DNA of 11,780 nt from an uncultured Collinsella sp. Lineage in GTDB: Bacteria > Actinomycetota > Coriobacteriia > Coriobacteriales > Coriobacteriaceae. The notes beneath the pieces are model-generated. The model saw only the letters and a list, made by a program, of their open reading frames with translations. It ran no database searches and had not been told where the DNA came from. Positions 1-6,184 of the stretch are shown one piece after another; within the stretch, counting starts at the first letter, position 1; each line of letters starts with the position of its first letter. Made by a program: the position numbers and the translations under genes. The stretch is from contig USQE01000022.1 of assembly GCA_900556675.1 (NCBI GenBank), forward strand, positions 1 through 11,780. Reading direction: 5' to 3'.

Positions 1-244
1 GCGCCTGGGTTTTAACTCCAAGTTTGTGATTACCGGCGACCTGAGTCAGCGCGACCTGGTGGGTCGTCGCGGCGGTCTTGCCGACGTTGAGCGGATTTTA
101 GGCCGTGTCGACGATGTCGCATTTTCTCACCTCGAGCGTGCCGACGTGGTGCGCCATGCCTTGGTGGGGCGTATCGTCGAGGCATACGATGCTTATGATG
201 ATGTGCGCGATAAGCGCGTGCACGACCGAAAGGAGTCCCGTTGA
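1..244 (+). CDS. phoH: PhoH-family ATPase, C-terminal end (5' end outside window)
   Basis: Only the last 80 residues are in the window, read in the frame starting at base 2. They contain the PhoH core pattern TGDLSQRDL, the helix-type segment GGLADVERILGRVDDVAF, and the family's C-terminal signature DVVRHxLVxRIVEAYDxYD. PhoH-like proteins are cytoplasmic P-loop ATPases linked to RNA metabolism; the P-loop itself lies upstream of base 1. The stop codon (TGA, 242-244) overlaps the TTG start of ybeY, so the two genes are probably translationally coupled. The phoH-ybeY-dgkA-era-recO order is a well-known conserved cluster in Gram-positive bacteria and supports the call. The exact biochemical role of PhoH is not settled in general. 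Confidence 0.93.
   Translation, partial: RLGFNSKFVITGDLSQRDLVGRRGGLADVERILGRVDDVAFSHLERADVVRHALVGRIVEAYDAYDDVRDKRVHDRKESR
229..235 (+). promoter_or_regulatory. Ribosome binding site deciding the TTG start of ybeY
   Basis: AAAGGAG lies inside the 3' end of phoH and ends five bases before TTG at 241. No in-frame ATG gives full-length YbeY, so this strong Shine-Dalgarno sequence supports the rare TTG start. Confidence 0.75.
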
Positions 245-750
245 GTGTATTGATCAGCAACGATGCCGAGCTCGATACGCTGCTCGACGCGCAGGAGGTA
301 GAGCACATCTGCGAGGTCGTGCTTGCCGCCGAGGGCGTTGAGCGTGAAGTTGAGATTTCCCTTTCGTATGTCGATGAGGACGAGATGCACGAGCTCAACC
401 ACGAGTGGCGCGGTATCGACCGTACCACCGATGTCCTCTCGTTTGAGTGCGACTCGGCCTTTGACGAGGATATTCCCGCCGACGAGACGCTCGAGCTCGG
501 CGATATTATCCTGGCCCCGGAGGTCATTGCCCGCCAGGCCCCCGGCTTTGGTAATAGCCCTACCGACGAGTGCCGCCTGATGCTCGTGCATGGCATGCTG
601 CACCTGCTGGGGTATGACCATATCGAGGACGACGAGGCCGAGGTCATGGAGGCCCGCGAGGACGCCATCTTGCGCGATCTGGCGCTCGAGCGCGGCGAGG
701 ACCCCAAGCTGGTCCACGTCGGCCCCATCACCAACCACGCCCACGACTAG
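241..750 (+). CDS. ybeY: Endoribonuclease YbeY (16S rRNA maturation / 30S quality control)
   Basis: The product is 169 residues, a normal length for YbeY (about 150-170). The zinc-binding signature HGMLHLLGYDH is present, giving ligands His117, His121 and His127. Upstream is the conserved block RGIDRTTDVLSF (residues 57-68), including the family's conserved arginine (Arg61), and LGDIILAPEV (86-95). YbeY is a cytoplasmic metalloprotein needed for 16S rRNA 3'-end maturation and ribosome quality control, and often interacts genetically or physically with Era and S11. The start is TTG at 241, overlapping the phoH stop in the four bases TTGA, with AAAGGAG five bases upstream. Nine bases separate its stop from dgkA. 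The acidic composition fits the neighbouring proteins. Nothing looks damaged. Confidence 0.96.
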   Translation: MSVLISNDAELDTLLDAQEVEHICEVVLAAEGVEREVEISLSYVDEDEMHELNHEWRGIDRTTDVLSFECDSAFDEDIPADETLELGDIILAPEVIARQAPGFGNSPTDECRLMLVHGMLHLLGYDHIEDDEAEVMEAREDAILRDLALERGEDPKLVHVGPITNHAHD

Positions 751-759
751 GAGCCGTCT

Positions 760-1137
760 ATGATTCCCGGATCGAACAAGGACCATCCGTCCTTCTTAAA
801 GTCGTTCTCCTACGCCATGGAGGGCTTCGTCACCGCCGTTAAGACCGAGCGCAACATTAAGGTCATGCTCGTGGCGGGCGTGTGCACCGTCATTGCCGGC
901 TGCATCGTGGGGCTCGACATTGCCGAGTGGGCCACGGTTATCATCTGCTGTGGCTTGGTGATTCACGGCGAGCTGTGCAACACCGCCATGGAGGCGATCG
1001 TCGACCTGGCGACCCAGGAGCTCCATCCGCTGGCAAAGCGTGCGAAGGATATCGCCGCCGCCTCCGTATACGTACTTTCCATCACCGCCGCGATTGTGGG
1101 ATTGCTGGTATTTGCCCACGCGCTCGACTTTATTTAG
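760..1137 (+). CDS. dgkA: Diacylglycerol/undecaprenol kinase family membrane protein
   Basis: This 125-residue protein has the DgkA fold layout: a short cytoplasmic N-terminus with conserved Glu30 (TERN), then three membrane segments at about 33-50, 56-69 and 99-121. The signature is E-L-C-N-T-A-M-E-A-I-V-D-L (71-83) followed by HPLAKRAKDIAAA (89-101). By family comparison, Glu71 is the likely catalytic base, and Asn74 and Glu78 the metal/ATP-binding residues. In Gram-positive bacteria members of this family often phosphorylate undecaprenol, a cell-wall lipid carrier, rather than diacylglycerol; the sequence alone does not tell which. AGGAG at 749-753 sits seven bases before ATG. The gene lies 9 bases after ybeY and 12 before era, so it is co-transcribed with them. 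Confidence 0.93.
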   Translation: MIPGSNKDHPSFLKSFSYAMEGFVTAVKTERNIKVMLVAGVCTVIAGCIVGLDIAEWATVIICCGLVIHGELCNTAMEAIVDLATQELHPLAKRAKDIAAASVYVLSITAAIVGLLVFAHALDFI

Positions 1138-1149
1138 AAAGGGATTTTC

Positions 1150-2226
1150 ATGTCCGACAATATGCAGCCTTTCGATGAAACTCTGGACGACGAGTCCCTG
1201 GATGCGGTGGATGCCGAAGCGACCGAGGATTGCGAGGATGTCGAGGAATTCGATCCGTTTGAGGGCATGAGCGACGAGGAGCTCGACGCCCTGTGCGACG
1301 AGGATGAGAGCCTCGCGGGTTTTGGCGACGTGGAACCCGGTTTTCGCAGCGGCTTCGTGGCCCTGGTCGGCCGTCCCAACGCCGGTAAGTCCACGCTGCT
1401 CAACGCCTGCTATGGCAAAAAGGTTGCCATCACCTCGCCGGTGGCCCAGACCACCCGCCGTCGCATGCGCGCCGTCGTCAATCGCCCCGGCTACCAGCTG
1501 GTCTTTGTCGATACCCCGGGTATTCACAAGCCCAAGGACGGCCTGGGGTCCGAGCTCAACAAGAGCGCGCTGTTCGAGCTGAACGATGTCGATGTCGTCG
1601 CGTTTTTGATTGATGCCACCAAGCCGATCGGCAGAGGAGACGCCTGGGTTGCCGAGCGCGTCAAGAATGCCCGTTCCAAGAAGGTCCTGGTGCTCACCAA
1701 GGCCGATGAGGCCGACCCCGCACAGGTCATGGAGCAGCTTAAGGCCGCCCACGAGCTTATGGAATATGACGACGAGATCGTGACGTCGTCGGTCAAGAAC
1801 TTCAACGTCGATGCCTTTATCGAGACCGTTGCGCACTTTTTGCCCGAGGGTCCGCGTTGGTTCCCCGAGGACATGGGTACCGACGCTTCCGATGAGACGC
1901 TCGTTGCCGAGTTTGTGCGCGAGAAGGTCTTGCGCCGCACCCGTGATGAGATCCCGCACTCCGTTGGCGTGATCTGCGATGCGCTCGAGCAGACCAAGAA
2001 GGTGCTGCGCGTGCACGCTACCATTTACGTCGAGCGCGAGGGCCAAAAGGGCATCATCATCGGCAAGGGCGGCGAGATGATCAAACATATCGGTATCGAC
2101 GCTCGCCGCGATCTTGAGCGCATCTTTGGCACGCAGGTCTTTTTGGAGCTGGACGTGAAGGTCAAGGCCGGCTGGCGTGACGACGAGGCCCAGATTCGCC
2201 GCTTTGGCTACAACGCCGAGGACTAA
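1150..2226 (+). CDS. era: GTPase Era with acidic N-terminal extension
   Basis: Era is a GTPase with a KH RNA-binding domain that binds the 3' end of 16S rRNA and helps 30S assembly. The 358-residue product has G1 GRPNAGKS (74-81), a switch region with SPVAQTTRRR (96-105), G3 DTPG (121-124), G4 TKAD (183-186) and a C-terminal KH domain with IIIGKGGEMIK (302-312) and the typical ending GWRDDEAQIRRFGY. Era is usually near 300 residues. The excess is the first 65 residues, which hold 27 Asp/Glu and no Lys or Arg. G4 has Thr where most Era proteins have Asn; from memory this TKxD form occurs in other actinobacterial Era. AAAGGGA at 1138-1144 supports ATG 1150. An alternative start at Met40 (base 1267) has a poorly spaced ribosome site and is less likely. 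Confidence 0.96.
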   Translation: MSDNMQPFDETLDDESLDAVDAEATEDCEDVEEFDPFEGMSDEELDALCDEDESLAGFGDVEPGFRSGFVALVGRPNAGKSTLLNACYGKKVAITSPVAQTTRRRMRAVVNRPGYQLVFVDTPGIHKPKDGLGSELNKSALFELNDVDVVAFLIDATKPIGRGDAWVAERVKNARSKKVLVLTKADEADPAQVMEQLKAAHELMEYDDEIVTSSVKNFNVDAFIETVAHFLPEGPRWFPEDMGTDASDETLVAEFVREKVLRRTRDEIPHSVGVICDALEQTKKVLRVHATIYVEREGQKGIIIGKGGEMIKHIGIDARRDLERIFGTQVFLELDVKVKAGWRDDEAQIRRFGYNAED

Positions 2227-2241
2227 GGACGCGCGGCGCGC

Positions 2242-2991
2242 ATGGCAGGCTCCCGGACATATCGCACGAAGGCGCTCGTCCTCGACAAGACGAAGCTCAA
2301 AGAGACGGACCTGATCCTGACGATGCTTGACGAACGGGGTCGGCAGGTTCGCGCCGTGGCAAAGGGCGCCCGCAAACCCGGTGGGCGCCTGGCTGCGCGC
2401 TGCGAGCTGTTCTGTACCGTCGATATGCTGCTCGCGCATGGACGGTCGCTTGACGTGGTTTCGCAGGCCGAGCTTATGGAGGCGCCGCTCGGCGCAGCGC
2501 CCGATTACGAGACGACTTGCGCCGCAAGCGCAATCGCCGAGGTCGCGCGCGTGTGCTCGTTTGAGGACGCCGAGGACCCGTTTACCTTTGCCATCACGCA
2601 GCGAGCGCTTGCCCTGGTGGGCAGCGGGCTCGACACGGCGCACATGGATCTACTTGTGGCGGCATATGTGTTTAAGCTGCTGTCGCACGTTGGCTACCGA
2701 CCCGATTTTTCGGCCTGCGTGCTGTGCGGAGACCCCATGCTGTCGTATTTTTCGCCCCAGGCGGGCGGTCTCATGTGCGGGTCGTGTGCGTCGAGCGTTC
2801 CGGGTGCCGAGCTGGTGTCGACCGGTGAGGTCGCGTGGCTGCGCGCCCTCATGTCCATGACCTTCGATGCGCTCATGGCCGAGAGGGTTGATCCCCATAC
2901 TGCCGCTTTTTTGTTGGGGCTTTCGCATGTCTGGGCGGCAACTCATACCGATCAGCGCCTCCGTGCGATGGAATTCATGTTGGGTCGGTGA
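2242..2991 (+). CDS. recO: DNA repair protein RecO
   Basis: RecO anneals single-stranded DNA and, with RecR (and RecF), loads RecA at gaps. The 249-residue product, a normal length, starts with the OB-fold pattern YRTKALVLDKTKLKETDLILTMLDERG (residues 7-33) and continues with VRAVAKGARKP (36-46), as in other RecO proteins. A zinc-finger-like set is visible in the helical C-terminal half: Cys159 and Cys162 (CVLC) with Cys179 and Cys182 (CGSC). ATG 2242 follows era by 15 bases. The nearest ribosome-site-like sequence, AAGGA at 2225-2229, overlaps the era stop and is 12 bases from the ATG, so initiation may lean on coupling with era. It is the last gene of this operon; no intrinsic terminator is visible right after it. 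Confidence 0.94.
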   Translation: MAGSRTYRTKALVLDKTKLKETDLILTMLDERGRQVRAVAKGARKPGGRLAARCELFCTVDMLLAHGRSLDVVSQAELMEAPLGAAPDYETTCAASAIAEVARVCSFEDAEDPFTFAITQRALALVGSGLDTAHMDLLVAAYVFKLLSHVGYRPDFSACVLCGDPMLSYFSPQAGGLMCGSCASSVPGAELVSTGEVAWLRALMSMTFDALMAERVDPHTAAFLLGLSHVWAATHTDQRLRAMEFMLGR

Positions 2992-3015
2992 TGATGCGCA
3001 GGCGTGGGCTGCTTG

Positions 3016-3024
3016 TGGTAACAT
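3016..3024 (+). promoter_or_regulatory. Possible extended -10 promoter element for rpsO
   Basis: TGGTAACAT has the TGn extension and a TAnnAT -10 hexamer (TAACAT, 3019-3024). No good -35 hexamer is seen 16-18 bases upstream. If used, transcription would start near 3031 and give a leader of about 100 bases before rpsO. This is pattern matching only. Confidence 0.35.
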
Positions 3025-3093
3025 AGCGACCTGTTGGTACCTCGATCTTGGATGCTCGCTCCACCGGCGGCTTCCCAGTCCGAGGCGAATAGC

Positions 3094-3109
3094 GTCGCCC
3101 GAGGGCGAC
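3094..3109 (+). promoter_or_regulatory. Hairpin in the rpsO leader next to the ribosome binding site
   Basis: GTCGCC (3094-3099) and GGCGAC (3104-3109) form a perfect six-bp stem closed by a CGAG loop, ending eight bases before the Shine-Dalgarno sequence. S15 represses its own translation through leader structures in several bacterial groups, each with a different RNA fold, so this is a candidate part of such an element. I cannot match it to a known class by eye. Confidence 0.45.
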
Positions 3110-3117
3110 AAGAAACG

Positions 3118-3124
3118 AAAGGTG
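3118..3124 (+). promoter_or_regulatory. Ribosome binding site deciding the rpsO start
   Basis: AAAGGTG ends five bases before ATG 3130. This, together with the S15 family N-terminus, rules out the upstream in-frame start at 3034 that would add 32 unrelated residues. Confidence 0.7.
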
Positions 3125-3129
3125 AAACA

Positions 3130-3408
3130 ATGACTGTTTCCAAAGAGCGCAAGGCGGAGCTGACTGCCCAGTTCGGTAACACCCCGGTCGACACCGGCAA
3201 CCCCAAGGTTCAGGTCGCCATCCTGTCCGAGCGCATCAAGGAGCTGACCGAGCACATGAAGTCCCACCAGAAGGACTTCCACACCCGTCGTGGCCTGCTC
3301 ATGCTCGTCGGCCGTCGTCGTCGTCTTCTCTCCTACATTAAGAAGAACGACATCGTCGAGTACCGTGAGCTCATCAAGGCTCTGGGCATCCGCGACAACA
3401 TCCAGTAA
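3130..3408 (+). CDS. rpsO: 30S ribosomal protein S15
   Basis: S15 is a primary 16S rRNA-binding protein of the small subunit platform and also contacts the large subunit. The 92-residue product (family usually 88-90) has the diagnostic central block from HMKSHQKDFHTRRGLL to MLVGRRRRLLSYIKK (residues 42-72), which carries the three-way-junction binding residues, and the C-terminal pattern YRELIKALGIRDN. It follows recO by 138 bases, has its own leader and possible promoter, and is followed by an intrinsic terminator. pnp comes next, the usual rpsO-pnp order. Codon use is clean and strongly biased toward C/G-ending codons, as expected for a highly expressed gene. Confidence 0.98.
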   Translation: MTVSKERKAELTAQFGNTPVDTGNPKVQVAILSERIKELTEHMKSHQKDFHTRRGLLMLVGRRRRLLSYIKKNDIVEYRELIKALGIRDNIQ

Positions 3409-3423
3409 GGATTTGTACATGCT

Positions 3424-3455
3424 AAGAGCGTCCTGCGCAGCGGGGCGCTCTTTTT
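3424..3455 (+). terminator. Intrinsic terminator after rpsO
   Basis: A ten-bp stem pairs 3424-3433 with 3443-3452, with one G-U pair and a nine-base loop, and the run TTTTT at 3451-3455 follows or overlaps its foot. It begins 15 bases after the rpsO stop. Some read-through into pnp would be expected if pnp has no promoter of its own. Confidence 0.85.
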
Positions 3456-3474
3456 GTGTAAGGGCGCGAACAAT

Positions 3475-3545
3475 CACGCTCTGAAGCGTGGCGGGGGCAG
3501 GGGGCCCGCGTCACATGAGAAGCCCGCAGGCAAGGGGCCTGTGGG
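3475..3545 (+). promoter_or_regulatory. Structured pnp leader (three hairpins)
   Basis: Three hairpins can form in 71 bases: CACGCT/AGCGTG (3475-3480 with 3485-3490, loop CTGA), GCGGG/CCCGC (3491-3495 with 3505-3509), and a nine-bp stem pairing 3523-3531 with 3537-3545 (one G-U, five-base loop). The last ends two bases before the pnp Shine-Dalgarno AAAGGAG (3548-3554). In enterobacteria PNPase represses its own mRNA through a leader stem cut by RNase III. A similar role here is an inference from position only. Confidence 0.5.
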
Positions 3546-3558
3546 GTAAAGGAGAACA

Positions 3559-5805
3559 ATGACACTCGTATCCAAGACCTTTGAGCTGTACGGCAAGACC
3601 TATACCTTTGAGTCGGGCGAGCTTGCCAAGCAGGCCACCGGCGCCTGCCTGGTCAAGCAGGGCGACACCACGATGCTCGACACCGTGGTTGTCTCCAAGG
3701 AGCGCAAGAACTACGACTTCTTCCCGCTGACCGTCGACTTCAACGAGAAGATGTACGCCGCTGGCCGCATCCCGGGTGGTTACCTCAAGCGTGAGGGCCG
3801 TCCCAGCGAGAAGGCCACGCTCACCGCGCGCATGATCGACCGTCCGATCCGCCCGAGTTTCCCGGACGGCTTCCGCAACGAGGTGCACATCGTCGCCACC
3901 TCGCTCGTCGCCGACCAGGTCAACCCCTTCGACGTCATCAACGTCATGGGTGCTTCCCTGGCCATGACGCTCGGTGGCGTGCCCTTCGAGGGCCCGCTTG
4001 CCTGCGTGCGCATCGGCCGTAACGTGGAGACTGGCGAGTTTATCGTCAACCCCACCTACGAGGAGCGCGAGAACTCCGATCTGGACCTGGAGCTGGGCGG
4101 CTCTGCCGACTTCATCTCGATGGTCGAGGCCGGCGCCGAGGAGATCTCCGAGGACGACATGCTCGCCGCCATGAAGTTTGGCCAGGAGGCCCTTGCTGCC
4201 TTCTGCCAGGCCCAGGACGAGTTCGTCGCCGAGTGGGAGCAGGTCAACGGCCCCATCGTCAAGAAGGAGTACCCGCTCGACCAGCCCGTCGAGGAGGTCC
4301 AGGAGCGCATCTTTGCCCACTACGACGAGATGGCAGCTGCCCTTCGCGACGCCGACAAGCTCTCTCGTATCGGTAAGGTCGAGGCTCTGAAGGAGTCCAT
4401 CCGCGCCGAGTTTACCGAGGAGGAGCAGGCCGCTTGGGAGCGCGAGATCCCCGTGGCGCTCAAGAAGCTCGAGAAGAAGGCCATGCGCACCATGGTCGTC
4501 GAGACTGGCGAGCGCGTCGATGGCCGTGCTGCAGACGAGATCCGTCCCATCATGGTGAAGGATAACTACCTGCCGCTCGTTCACGGCTCCGGTCTGTTCC
4601 AGCGTGGCCAGACCCAGGTGCTCTCCGTCCTGTCGCTCGGCATGCTCAACGAGGGCCAGCGTCTGGATACCATCGAGCCCACCGAGGGCAAGCGCTATAT
4701 GCACCACTATAACTTCCCGCCGTTCTGCACCGGCGAGACCGGCCGCATGGGCAGCCCCAAGCGTCGCGAGATCGGTCACGGCAACCTTGCCGAGCGCGCT
4801 CTGCTCCCGGTGCTCCCCGACGAGAACGAGTTCCCCTACGCCATCCGCGTCGTCTCCGAGGTCATGGAGTCCAACGGCTCCTCTTCGATGGCTTCGACCT
4901 GCGGCTCCACGCTCGCCCTTATGGACGGCGGCGTGCCCATTAAGCGCCCGGTCTCCGGTATCGCCATGGGTCTGATCCAGGAGGAGGGAAAGACCGTGGT
5001 CCTGTCCGATATCCAGGGTCTCGAGGACTTCTTGGGCGACATGGACTTTAAGGTCACCGGCACCACCGAGGGCATCACCGCCCTGCAGATGGATAACAAG
5101 GCCACCGGCCTAACCTTCGACATCCTGGCCCGCGCCCTGCAGCAGGCCAAGGAGGGTCGCGCCTTCATCCTGCAGAAGATGCTCGATGTGATTCCCGAGC
5201 CGCGCCACACCACACGCAGCACCGCTCCGCGCATCGTCTCCATCCAGGTTCCTACCGATAAGATTCGCGACGTCATTGGCTCCGGCGGCAAGGTCATCCG
5301 CGGTATCCAGGACGAGACCGGCGCTTCGGTCGACATCCAGGAGGACGGCACCGTCTTTGTCGGCGGCACCGGCGAGTCCGTCGACCAGGCCGTCGAGCGC
5401 ATCAAGCTCATCATCAAGGTTCCCGAGCCGGGCGAGGAGTACACCGGTCGCGTGGTCTCCATCCAGCCCTTCGGCGCCTTCGTCAACCTGCTGCCTGGCA
5501 AGGACGGCCTGCTGCACATCTCCCGCGTCGCCAAGGGCCGCGTGGAGAAGGTCGAGGACGTTCTCAACGTGGGCGACGAGGTCAAGGTCGTCGTCATCGA
5601 GGTCGACGATCGCGGCAAGATCTCGCTTGATCGTCTCGACAAGCCCGAGGCCCCGGCTCGCTCTGAGGGTTCCTCCGAGGGCGATGGCGAGCACTTCCAG
5701 CGCCGTGAGCGTCCGCGTCGCGAGCGCTCCGAGCGCAGCGACCGTCCGCGCCGTCCCGGCGACAACGGAGGCCGCAAACCCCGCCGTCACCACGACGCCG
5801 AGTAA
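3559..5805 (+). CDS. pnp: Polyribonucleotide nucleotidyltransferase (PNPase)
   Basis: PNPase degrades RNA 3' to 5' using phosphate and can add nucleotides in reverse. The 748-residue product shows two RNase PH domains joined by a helical linker (first about 1-215, second about 315-545), then a KH domain with GSGGKVIRGIQDETG (from 574), an S1 domain (about 626-692) with YTGRVVSIQPFGAFVNLLPG, and an Arg/Glu-rich tail (695-748). Family signatures include PPFCTGETGRMGSPKRREIGHG and LAERALLPVLP. Asp490, Asp496 and Lys498 in LEDFLGDMDFK line up with the E. coli catalytic residues Asp486, Asp492 and Lys494. AAAGGAG at 3548-3554 supports ATG 3559. The basic tail, with RPRRERSERSDRPRR, probably adds RNA affinity. 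It is the last gene before its own terminator. Confidence 0.98.
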   Translation: MTLVSKTFELYGKTYTFESGELAKQATGACLVKQGDTTMLDTVVVSKERKNYDFFPLTVDFNEKMYAAGRIPGGYLKREGRPSEKATLTARMIDRPIRPSFPDGFRNEVHIVATSLVADQVNPFDVINVMGASLAMTLGGVPFEGPLACVRIGRNVETGEFIVNPTYEERENSDLDLELGGSADFISMVEAGAEEISEDDMLAAMKFGQEALAAFCQAQDEFVAEWEQVNGPIVKKEYPLDQPVEEVQERIFAHYDEMAAALRDADKLSRIGKVEALKESIRAEFTEEEQAAWEREIPVALKKLEKKAMRTMVVETGERVDGRAADEIRPIMVKDNYLPLVHGSGLFQRGQTQVLSVLSLGMLNEGQRLDTIEPTEGKRYMHHYNFPPFCTGETGRMGSPKRREIGHGNLAERALLPVLPDENEFPYAIRVVSEVMESNGSSSMASTCGSTLALMDGGVPIKRPVSGIAMGLIQEEGKTVVLSDIQGLEDFLGDMDFKVTGTTEGITALQMDNKATGLTFDILARALQQAKEGRAFILQKMLDVIPEPRHTTRSTAPRIVSIQVPTDKIRDVIGSGGKVIRGIQDETGASVDIQEDGTVFVGGTGESVDQAVERIKLIIKVPEPGEEYTGRVVSIQPFGAFVNLLPGKDGLLHISRVAKGRVEKVEDVLNVGDEVKVVVIEVDDRGKISLDRLDKPEAPARSEGSSEGDGEHFQRRERPRRERSERSDRPRRPGDNGGRKPRRHHDAE

Positions 5806-5828
5806 CGGCTACGCATAAGCAGCTCAAC

Positions 5829-5859
5829 AAGGGCGACTCCGGACAGGGGTCGCCCTTTT
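5829..5859 (+). terminator. Intrinsic terminator after pnp
   Basis: GGGCGACTCC (5831-5840) pairs with GGGGTCGCCC (5846-5855) around a GGACA loop, with one G-U pair. Flanking AA (5829-5830) and TT extend the stem, and TTTT at 5856-5859 follows. It starts 23 bases after the pnp stop. Confidence 0.88.
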
Positions 5860-5870
5860 GCTTGCGCCCG

Positions 5871-5976
5871 GGAGGGACGCATATGAAGTTTCCTGCTCTA
5901 CAGTCCTGCGCAAGACGGAAAGCACATTAAGTGCTTTCCTTTGCGTGCGGAACTCGCGACAAACTTCATGCCCTCC
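5871..5976 (+). repeat. Long multi-segment hairpin, possible structured RNA
   Basis: Four nested stems can form on one axis. GGAGGG (5871-5876) pairs with CCCTCC (5971-5976). ATGAAGTTT (5883-5891) pairs with AAACTTCAT (5961-5969). A twelve-bp interrupted stem joins 5902-5913 with 5941-5954, with two single-base bulges and two adjacent G-U/U-G pairs. A perfect apical nine-bp stem joins GGAAAGCAC (5917-5925) with GTGCTTTCC (5931-5939), loop ATTAA. This makes about 36 pairs in 106 bases. The wobble pairs hold only if the + strand is the RNA. No U-run follows, so it is not a standard terminator. It may be a small RNA, a processed 3' element, or a dispersed palindromic repeat. Confidence 0.55.
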
Positions 5977-6099
5977 GGTCCGCCCTGGGAGCCAGGTTGA
6001 CTAACTAGGGCCCGGCATTCAGAAAAGTCAGTGCAGCAAAATGGCGATGCGGATGGAATGCACAAGATAGGGGGCACGTTGTTGGGACGCGCTCTTTTA

Positions 6100-6166
6100 A
6101 GTTGCGGTGGAATAGTTCCTGTTTTTGGGCTTGGAGGCCGATTTTAGGGACTATTTCACCGCAACT
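6100..6166 (+). repeat. 20-bp near-perfect inverted repeat with 27-base loop
   Basis: The arm at 6100-6119 (AGTTGCGGTGGAATAG followed by TTCC) pairs fully with the arm at 6147-6166 (GGGACTATTTCACCGCAACT). It forms 18 Watson-Crick pairs and two G-U pairs when the + strand is RNA; the minus-strand RNA would have two A-C mismatches. The loop carries short T-runs and a small GGC/GCC pairing. It lies 18 bases past the stop codon of the minus-strand amidohydrolase, but no U-run follows on either strand, so it is not a canonical terminator. A short non-coding repeat element of the genome is the main alternative. Confidence 0.7.
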
Positions 6167-6184
6167 GAGGGGTGGGATGTGGGG

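Larger units (their letters stand above)
5860..6184. other. Gene-free stretch between convergent pnp and the amidohydrolase gene
   Basis: No open reading frame here has a family-like sequence; the only ATG with a visible ribosome-site context gives a nine-codon frame (6041-6070). The stretch is richer in A/T than its neighbours in places. It carries two large fold-backs, described separately (5871-5976 and 6100-6166), and a small hairpin CCTGG-GAG-CCAGG (5984-5996). GCATTC (6015-6020) and GAATGC (6056-6061) form a further weak inverted pair. No transposase, tRNA or convincing promoter was found. TTGACT at 5997-6002 resembles a -35 box, but no -10 follows at the right distance. Confidence 0.6.

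Noticed and set aside
796..2643. 615-codon open frame on the minus strand opposite dgkA, era and recO
   Set aside because: It spans three well-supported genes on the other strand. Its translation is Leu/Gly/His-rich with no family pattern. Such frames are common opposite GC-biased coding sequence.
3034..3129. Upstream GTG-type start giving S15 a 32-residue extension
   Set aside because: S15 is about 89 residues in bacteria, the extra residues match nothing in the family, and a ribosome site sits directly before ATG 3130.
3511..4779. 422-codon minus-strand frame opposite pnp
   Set aside because: It is a shadow of the strongly biased pnp codons, Leu/Asp/Gly-rich and without family similarity that I can see.
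5997..6025. Promoter starting with TTGACT
   Set aside because: The sequence 16-18 bases downstream (around CAGAAA) does not resemble a -10 box, and no gene follows on the + strand.
6100..6166. Ordinary intrinsic terminator for the amidohydrolase
   Set aside because: The stem is long, but neither strand has a U-run after it, and minus-strand RNA has two A-C mismatches in the stem.
5871..6166. Insertion sequence or complete MITE
   Set aside because: No transposase remnant, no target-site duplication flanking either fold-back, and the two fold-backs share no sequence. A non-autonomous repeat remains possible and is kept as a finding.
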